Of a stretch of DNA of 64,000 nt, positions 59,037 through 64,000 are shown one piece after another. Within the stretch, counting starts at the first letter, position 1. Every line of letters starts with the position of its first letter. Source of the stretch: CAWDZK01 sp963726615. GTDB taxonomy: Bacteria > Actinomycetota > Actinomycetes > JACCUZ01. The position numbers and the translations under genes were made by a program. The stretch spans positions 248,001 to 312,000 of the forward strand of contig CAVSCX010000016.1 of assembly GCA_963726615.1 (NCBI GenBank). Direction: 5' to 3'. The notes beneath the pieces were generated by a model. That model did not search any database. It saw only the letters and a list, made by a program, of their open reading frames with translations, and was not told where the DNA came from.

Positions 59037-60191
59037 ATGTCGGTACGGGCTGCTGTGCTCACCGGGCCGGGCACGTTGGAGATCCAGGAGTTCCCCCGGC
59101 CGGCGCTCGAGCCGCACCAGGCGCTGATCCGGATGGAGCTGTCCGGCATCTGCGGGACCGACAAGCACTGCTACAAGGGCGAGGGCCTCGTCTACGCCGG
59201 CACGATGATGGAGACCACGCCGCACTTCCCGGTCATCCCGGGCCACGAGAACGTCGGGGTCATTGACGAGATCGGCGCGGTCGCGCGCGAGCGGCTGGAG
59301 TTCTCCGGCCGCCCGCTCGCGCCGGGTGACCGGGTCGTCATGTGCCCCGACGTCGTCTGCGGCCACTGCTGGTACTGCCGCAACCTGCACGGCATGGGGT
59401 GGTGCGAGACCCAGCGCTGCTACGGCATGAGCCTGACGTCGGACGTCCCGCCGCACCTGTTCGGCGGCTGGTCGGAGTACATGATCGTCGACACCGACGT
59501 GTTCGTGTACAAGGTGCCGACGGGCATGGCGCCGGAGCTGGCCGTCCTCGTCGAGCCGATGGTGGTGACCGCGACGCTGGAGAAGGCGAAGGAGCTGCAC
59601 ACCTCGGCCCGCGAGGGGTTCGCGTCCGGGGACACCCTGGTGGTGCAGGGAGTCGGACCGCTCGGGCTGTTCCACATCATCCGGGCCCGGATGCTCGGGG
59701 CCGGCAGCATCGTGGCCGTCGACCTGTCCGCGGAGCGGCTCGCGATGGCTACCCGCTTCGGCGCGACCACGACGCTTCGGGTTGACGAGACGACGTCGGA
59801 GGAGCGGGTGCAGGTCGTGCGCGACCTGACCGAGGGCCGCGGGGCCGACGTGGCGATCGACTGCGCCGGAGTCCCCGACGTCGTGCCCGAGGGCCTGGAG
59901 ATGCTGCGCAAGGGCGGCACCTACATCGAGTGCGGCGCATTCGTCGAGATGGGCACGGTGCCGATCAGCCCGCACCGGCACCTCGCATCGAAGAGCGTCC
60001 GGCTGCTCGGCTCCACCAATCACCCCTACACCGGCTACGACAGCATGCTGCGACAGCTGGAGATCTACGGCGACGCGCTCGAGCTCACGTCGATCATCAC
60101 CGACGCCTACCCCATCGCCGACGCCGAGTCGGCGTTGCTGCGCTCGATGGAGCTGGGCAGTGGCAAGGTCGTCATCGACGCCCGCCTCTAG
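59037..60191 (+). CDS. Zinc-dependent alcohol dehydrogenase-family oxidoreductase
   Basis: 384 residues, MDR superfamily. Catalytic zinc ligands in SGICGTDKH and PGHENVG; four structural-zinc cysteines around CGHCWYC; Rossmann motif VQGVGPLGLFH. An Asp in AVDLSAERL suggests NAD. May use a polyol, sugar acid or alcohol. Shares its control region with the SDR, so the two probably serve one pathway. Confidence 0.9.
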   Translation: MSVRAAVLTGPGTLEIQEFPRPALEPHQALIRMELSGICGTDKHCYKGEGLVYAGTMMETTPHFPVIPGHENVGVIDEIGAVARERLEFSGRPLAPGDRVVMCPDVVCGHCWYCRNLHGMGWCETQRCYGMSLTSDVPPHLFGGWSEYMIVDTDVFVYKVPTGMAPELAVLVEPMVVTATLEKAKELHTSAREGFASGDTLVVQGVGPLGLFHIIRARMLGAGSIVAVDLSAERLAMATRFGATTTLRVDETTSEERVQVVRDLTEGRGADVAIDCAGVPDVVPEGLEMLRKGGTYIECGAFVEMGTVPISPHRHLASKSVRLLGSTNHPYTGYDSMLRQLEIYGDALELTSIITDAYPIADAESALLRSMELGSGKVVIDARL

Positions 60192-60341
60192 TCCTCGGTG
60201 CCGCGTCGTCCGCGGTGCACTGACGACGGATCAACCCGCCTCGAGGGCGCCGTTCGGTGCCCTGGACGCTCGTGTTCCGTCGTTGGTGTCGGGCGTCCGT
60301 CGAAGCGCCGCCACGCCGGCCGGCGCGACGCGGGATGACCG

Positions 60342-61904
60342 TCAGGGCTTGTCGAGCGGCGTCGTACCGACGAGCCCGTGCTGGATGGCGAGCAGGGCGG
60401 CGCCGGCACGGTTGGACACGCCGAGCTTCGCGTAGACGTGCTCGACGTGGTTGCCGACCGTCTTCGGGCTGATGAGCAGCTGCCGGGCTATCGACTTGTT
60501 CGGCAGCCCGCGCGCGAGGAGCCCGAGAACCTCGCACTCCCGGGCCGTGAGCCCGCCCGGCGCCAGCGCGCGGGACCGGCTCGCCGCGTCCCCGGCCGCC
60601 GCGAGCACGGCGTCGGTCGCGACCCGGTCCAGCCGGCCCTCATGGGCATCCAACCGCAGCTGGCCGGCGGCGGCCGCGGCGGGAAGGGCCTCGCGGTGCG
60701 GACGGGGCTGGGTCATGGCGTGGTACGCGTCGGCGGCGGCGAGCAGTCGGGCCGGCGACGAGAGCATCGCGCCGCTCATGCCGCGGTGGTAGCCCGACCC
60801 GTCCATCCGCTCGTGGTGGGTCCCCGCGAGCAGCCCGATCCGGCGCAGCGGCTCGGGCCGGCTGAAGATCCGCTCGACGTAGTAGGAGTGCATCCGCATC
60901 CGCTCGTGCTCGCGGGGGCTGAGCGGCCCGGGCTTGTCCCACACCGAGGCCGGGACGCCGAAGCGCCCGACGTCGTGGACCAGCGCGGCCCGCCGGGTGA
61001 GGGTCACATCGGCCGCCGGGAGCTGCACCAGCGACGCCGCGGCGGCGGCGAGGTCGGCGGTGCCGGTCGCGTGCCCGGCGAAGCACGGGCTGCGCAGGTC
61101 GCAGAAGTCGCCGATCGCCGCCAGCGCCCGGTCCAGCTCGGCCTCGGTCAGCTCTGGCCGCGGCACCGGCTCGGCGTCGAGCACGGCGTCGACGTTGTCC
61201 TCGTCCAGGTGGGCGAACACGGACTCCGGGTCGTGCTCCAGCAGCGCGACGACGGCCGGGTCGAACTGCGTGCCGCTGCGTGACCGGACCACGTCCACCG
61301 CCGCTTGCGGGCCAGCGGTGCGGTGGATCACCTCGCAGGCGTCGGCGACCTGCGACACCCGCGCCGACAGCGCCAGCTCGTCGCCCGCGAGGCCGCCTGG
61401 CACCCCCCGGCCGTCCCACCGCGCGTAGGACTGCTCGATGCCGGCACGTACGTCGCCGTGCAGCCCGAGTCGCTGCGCCAGCAGCCCTGCGGCGGAGCAG
61501 TGGTTCGCCATCTGCTCGACGATGGCCCGCCCGCCGGTCGTCACCAGGACGGCGGCCCGGCGCACGCGGTCGACCCCGGACGCCGCGTTGCCGGTCCGGC
61601 CGAGCATGAACCGCATCGCGGGGAGGCCGACCAGGTCGACGTCGTACGTGTGCGCCCGGAAGTCGATGTCGTCGCCGAACAGCACGGTCGCCTCGTTGCC
61701 GTACACCGGGCAGCCGACGTAGGTGAGGATGCTGACGTCGTACAGCGCGGCCAGGTCCCTCGTCTCGAGGCCCAGCCGGGCGCCGAGGCGCAGGCTGATC
61801 CGCGTCGCGCGGAGCATGTGCTCGGCCGGCTGGCCCAGACCGAGGTCGGTGGCCAGCGACACCGAGACCAGCAGCTCGTTGAGCCGGACTCCCGACGATG
61901 CCAC
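60342..61904 (-). CDS. HD-GYP-domain LuxR-type regulator
   Basis: 520 residues. The N-terminal half has a degenerate HD-GYP-like region (YARWDGRGVPGGLAG, RVSQVADACEVI). The second half has a fuller one: VHDVGRFGVP (HD) and THHERMDGSGYHRGMSG, where GYP is GYH. The C-terminus is a LuxR HTH (~455-510; LTARECEVLGLLARGLPN, SPKTVGNHVEHVYAKLGV). This joins a c-di-GMP phosphodiesterase-type module to DNA binding in one protein. GTG start; TAGGTT lies 6 bases upstream, so leaderless. Confidence 0.87.
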   Translation of the reverse strand: MASSGVRLNELLVSVSLATDLGLGQPAEHMLRATRISLRLGARLGLETRDLAALYDVSILTYVGCPVYGNEATVLFGDDIDFRAHTYDVDLVGLPAMRFMLGRTGNAASGVDRVRRAAVLVTTGGRAIVEQMANHCSAAGLLAQRLGLHGDVRAGIEQSYARWDGRGVPGGLAGDELALSARVSQVADACEVIHRTAGPQAAVDVVRSRSGTQFDPAVVALLEHDPESVFAHLDEDNVDAVLDAEPVPRPELTEAELDRALAAIGDFCDLRSPCFAGHATGTADLAAAAASLVQLPAADVTLTRRAALVHDVGRFGVPASVWDKPGPLSPREHERMRMHSYYVERIFSRPEPLRRIGLLAGTHHERMDGSGYHRGMSGAMLSSPARLLAAADAYHAMTQPRPHREALPAAAAAGQLRLDAHEGRLDRVATDAVLAAAGDAASRSRALAPGGLTARECEVLGLLARGLPNKSIARQLLISPKTVGNHVEHVYAKLGVSNRAGAALLAIQHGLVGTTPLDKP

Positions 61905-62043
61905 TTCCCGAACCTAGCCGCACACCGAGGCAGCTCGCTGGACCGGACTGTTCTGGGGTGAACGCCCCATGTCGGCGCGGCCGGCCGCTCCTACGGTTTC
62001 GGCAGGAGCCGGTGGGCGGCTCCCCGACACGGAGGTACGGCGG

Positions 62044-62403
62044 ATGAGCAAGGCGGCAGTCAGCTTGACCACCGGGCTCGAGGACACCGAGCGGGTGACG
62101 GTGGCTCTCCTGGTCGCCGTCGGCGCGGCGGAGGGCGGGCGGAGCACGGTCATGTTCCTCACCAAGGAGGCGGTCCGACTGGCCACCAAGGACTTCGCCA
62201 CCGGCGTGGCCTGCGACGGGTGCCCGCCGATCGAGGACCTGATGGCCCGCTACGCCGCGGCGGGCGGCGAGCTCCTCGTCTGCCCGATCTGCTTCAACGC
62301 CCGCAAGATGGACGACTCGGGCCTGGTCGAGAACGCCCGGCTCGGCGGCACCGTGCAGCTGTGGGAGTGGATCGGCGACGGAGCCACGACCTTCAGCTAC
62401 TGA
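62044..62403 (+). CDS. DsrE/DsrF-like family protein
   Basis: 119 residues. Pattern VTVALLVAVGAAEGGRSTVMFLTKEAV typical of DsrE/F/H proteins, with cysteines in CDGCPP and CPICFNARK. May carry sulfur as persulfide or serve in redox signalling. Divergent from the HD-GYP regulator, 139 bases apart. GGAGGT lies 8-13 bases upstream of the ATG. Confidence 0.82.
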   Translation: MSKAAVSLTTGLEDTERVTVALLVAVGAAEGGRSTVMFLTKEAVRLATKDFATGVACDGCPPIEDLMARYAAAGGELLVCPICFNARKMDDSGLVENARLGGTVQLWEWIGDGATTFSY

Positions 62404-62445
62404 CTCCCGCGTCCGGCCGGCTCTGCTTGGCCGGGGTCCGGGGGA

Positions 62446-62516
62446 CACCTACGACGGAGCAACCACCCGTACGAGCCCGATCCGGGCCACGCAGCGGCAT
62501 TGCTCCGTCGTCGGTG
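62446..62516. repeat. Long inverted repeat after the DsrE gene
   Basis: The arm CACCTACGACGGAGCAA (62446-62462) is the reverse complement, with one mismatch, of TTGCTCCGTCGTCGGTG (62500-62516), spaced by 37 bases. GGGG and CCCC runs flank both arms. It could be a terminator or a small mobile-element remnant. It lies in a 338-base gap (62404-62741) with no intact gene; the only other content is a decayed coding trace. Confidence 0.7.
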
Positions 62517-62591
62517 CCCCGGGCTTCGCGCCCCGGCCGCGAGGCTCGGCCCGGCCCGCGACGTCTGCCGGACCGCTTGACATGAGCTGCC

Positions 62592-62711
62592 GAACGGCCG
62601 CTCCCAGGCGAACGTCCTGCCGCCGACGTGCCAGGTGCCGCCGCCGCGGGCCCGCCCTCGACAGCCTCCGGCAGCGTCCCGGCGACCGGCCACGTCGGGG
62701 AAGCTCACCAT
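62592..62711 (-). pseudogene. Frameshifted remnant of an MmcQ/YjbR-like gene
   Basis: Translated pieces in two frames resemble the start of this family. One frame gives MVSFPDVAG and, later, GGTWHVGGRTFAWERPF (family: AWKVxGKxFAWxRP). The neighbouring frame between them gives TLPEAVEG (family: ALPExxEG). The homology then ends. Frameshifts and loss of the 3' part mark it as decayed. It lies 30 bases downstream of a VOC gene on the same strand. Short, so tentative. Confidence 0.45.
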
Positions 62712-62741
62712 GCCAGGCACCGATGCCGCACCCGTTCAGCG

Positions 62742-63143
62742 TCAGTAGGCGTCGCCGGTGCGCCAGGCCATCTCCTGCAGCACGAACGTGTTGCCGTCCG
62801 GGTCGCTGATCGCGGCGTACCGGACGCCGCCGCCGACGTCGTCCAGGTCCCCGACCTCGACGCCACGACCGATCAGCTCCTCGCGCGCTGCCTCGATGCC
62901 GTCGACCACCAGGTGCAGGCCGCGGATCGCGCCGGGCGTCATCCCGGTCAGCGAGGGAAGCCCGGTCGACAGCAGGATCGAGCACGCCGACCCGGGTGGG
63001 GTCAGCTGCACGATCCGGACGCCCGGCCCCGGTTCCATGTCCACATCTGCGACGAAGCCGAGCGTGTCGGCGTAGAACGCCTTGGCTCGGTCCAGGTCGC
63101 TCACCGGGACAGGGACGAGCTCGAGCTTGAGGGTCAGGTTCAT
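62742..63143 (-). CDS. VOC-family (glyoxalase/bleomycin resistance-like) protein
   Basis: 133 residues. One complete VOC unit pair: LELVPVPVSDLDRAKAFYADTLGF, MEPGPGVRIVQLTPPGSACSI, and a final ISDPDGNTFVLQE with the metal-binding Glu position. ATG start follows the conserved N-terminal beta strand. Function unknown; not related in order to the two-domain VOC gene at 26.5 kb. Confidence 0.87.
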   Translation of the reverse strand: MNLTLKLELVPVPVSDLDRAKAFYADTLGFVADVDMEPGPGVRIVQLTPPGSACSILLSTGLPSLTGMTPGAIRGLHLVVDGIEAAREELIGRGVEVGDLDDVGGGVRYAAISDPDGNTFVLQEMAWRTGDAY

Positions 63144-63236
63144 CCGGTCTCCCGCTGTGGTCGTGGTCCTCGGGCCGCGCCGCCATCAGATCAGACCGCA
63201 CGTCGCAGGCGGACTCATCGGTGGGGCGGTGGGGCG

Positions 63237-63728
63237 TCAGCTCAGCAGACGCTCGAGCTCGAGCTCGTGGTCGATGCGCACGCCCGAGCTGTCGCGCTCG
63301 GGGATCGAGGGCTTCAGCGCCCGGGCGACGGCCACGGCGTCGCGGTGCAGCCGGGCCAGGTCCAGCCCCACCCGCTGGTAGAACGCCAGCGCGCCGACGT
63401 TGTCGTTGGTGGTCACGAGCCAGACCCGGCGGCAGGCCGACGCCGACGCCTCCTCCAGGCAGCGCTCGACGAGGCGTCGGCCGACGCCCTGGCGCGGTGT
63501 CGTCACCGAGATCGAGACCAGCTCGTACTCGTCACCGCGGTGGGCGGTCAGGGCCAGGCCGACCCGGCGGCCGTCCTGCTCGGCGACCCAGCCCGGCAGG
63601 TCCGCGGTGTCGACGAGCTCGCCCAGCCGGGCCACCTGGGTGGAGCCCCACTGCTCCGTCATCGTCGCGGCCACCCACTCGCGGTCGTCGGCAGCGAGGG
63701 CGCGCACGACCACCGGGTCGGGGCTCAC
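63237..63728 (-). CDS. GNAT-family N-acetyltransferase
   Basis: 163 residues. Acetyl-CoA motif VTTPRQGVGRRLVERCLEEA, and the late motifs VWLVTTNDNVGALAFYQRVGL. The GTG start puts VRALAADDREWV at the N-terminus as usual for the family; the upstream extension overlaps the divergent fur-like promoter and was rejected. Substrate unknown. Confidence 0.85.
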   Translation of the reverse strand: MSPDPVVVRALAADDREWVAATMTEQWGSTQVARLGELVDTADLPGWVAEQDGRRVGLALTAHRGDEYELVSISVTTPRQGVGRRLVERCLEEASASACRRVWLVTTNDNVGALAFYQRVGLDLARLHRDAVAVARALKPSIPERDSSGVRIDHELELERLLS

Positions 63729-63766
63729 CGGCCCATGATGGCCGAGCCGTCCTCTCAGGGCTTGTC

Positions 63767-63786
63767 TTGACTCGTTCCGGAAAAGG
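63767..63786 (+). promoter_or_regulatory. FurA-type autoregulatory operator
   Basis: TTGACTCGTTCCGGAAAAGG closely resembles, from memory, the operator upstream of mycobacterial furA and streptomycete furS. It contains the -35 (TTGACT) and begins 36 bases before the ATG. Auto-regulation is inferred. Confidence 0.65.
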
Positions 63787-63802
63787 GCGTTGGGTGGGTC
63801 CG

Positions 63803-64000
63803 ATGACCGACGCCACCGCACTGCTGCCGAGCGCCCTGCTCCGGGGTGCCGGGCTGCGCGTCACCCAGCAGCGGCTGGCCGTGATGGACGCGCTACAGCG
63901 GCACCCGCACGCCGGCGCCGACGTGATCCTGTCGGCGGTCCGCACGACCCGGCCGGTGTCGCACCAGGCGGTCTACGACGTGCTGCACACCCTCGCCGAC
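63803..64000 (+). CDS. Fur-family regulator (FurA-like), 3' truncated by window edge
   Basis: First 66 residues only. GAGLRVTQQRLAVMDALQRHPHAGADVIL and SHQAVYDVLHTLAD form the Fur winged helix. The sequence and the operator are like actinobacterial FurA, which pairs with a catalase-peroxidase gene (katG) downstream; that region lies outside the window. Confidence 0.87.
   Translation, partial: MTDATALLPSALLRGAGLRVTQQRLAVMDALQRHPHAGADVILSAVRTTRPVSHQAVYDVLHTLAD

Overview
This is a GC-rich window of actinobacterial type (class Actinomycetes). The evidence is a PucR regulator, a DUF2630 protein, an actinobacterial pair for 10-methyl branched fatty acids, a class F sortase, a FurA-type regulator with its typical operator, several apparently leaderless starts, and two tRNA-Ser genes without an encoded CCA. 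The genus cannot be fixed from this sequence. Genes are dense, often overlap by 4 bases in ATGA or GTGA junctions, and lie in short operons.

Region 1 (1-9.8 kb): the 3' end of a Cu(I) P1B-type ATPase and a GNAT protein, then tRNA-Ser(UGA), then a tight operon of eight genes related to complex I. The operon has NuoA, H, J, K, L, M and N homologues. In place of NuoB, C, D, E, F, G and I it has one odd soluble protein. That protein looks like an eroded NuoB joined to an eroded NuoD by a Met/His/Asp tandem repeat, with no iron-sulfur cysteines. This is the most unusual system in the window: a proton-pump membrane arm without a recognisable electron-input arm, possibly linked to copper.

Region 2 (9.9-18.2 kb): a degenerate protein related to diaminopimelate decarboxylase; a PucR regulator divergent from an operon of NCS1 permease, cytosine-deaminase-like amidohydrolase, NodB-type deacetylase/allantoinase and ureohydrolase, likely a salvage pathway for a nitrogen heterocycle; then two small proteins (DUF2630 and a DksA/TraR zinc finger).

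Region 3 (18.3-34.9 kb): two large c-di-GMP proteins (PAS-GGDEF-EAL), a 10-methyl fatty acid operon (FAD oxidoreductase plus SAM methyltransferase) followed by a TauE/SafE exporter, a PLP decarboxylase, a VOC protein, a secreted protein, a flavohemoglobin and an acyl-CoA ligase. The ligase is followed by a C-rich/G4 repeat and a palindrome.

Region 4 (35-45 kb): tRNA-Ser(GCU), a DM13 protein, a NarL-type two-component pair, a DUF1707 protein, a secreted EEP-fold nuclease/phosphatase, a truncated metallophosphoesterase, an Hsp20 gene under a CIRCE operator, and assorted secreted and small proteins.

Region 5 (45-54.5 kb): a small catabolic operon (3-hydroxyisobutyrate dehydrogenase-like, cupin, hydratase), then a LacI regulator and a binding-protein-like gene divergent from a branched-chain-amino-acid-type ABC importer. 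Two near-identical palindromes between the divergent genes are probable LacI-family operators.

Region 6 (54.5-64 kb): a PEP mutase-family protein, a DUF4397 surface protein paired with a class F sortase, an ArsR/SRPBCC pair, an SDR divergent from a zinc alcohol dehydrogenase across a palindrome, an HD-GYP/LuxR protein, a DsrE-like protein, gene remnants, VOC and GNAT proteins, and the start of a furA-like gene running off the end.
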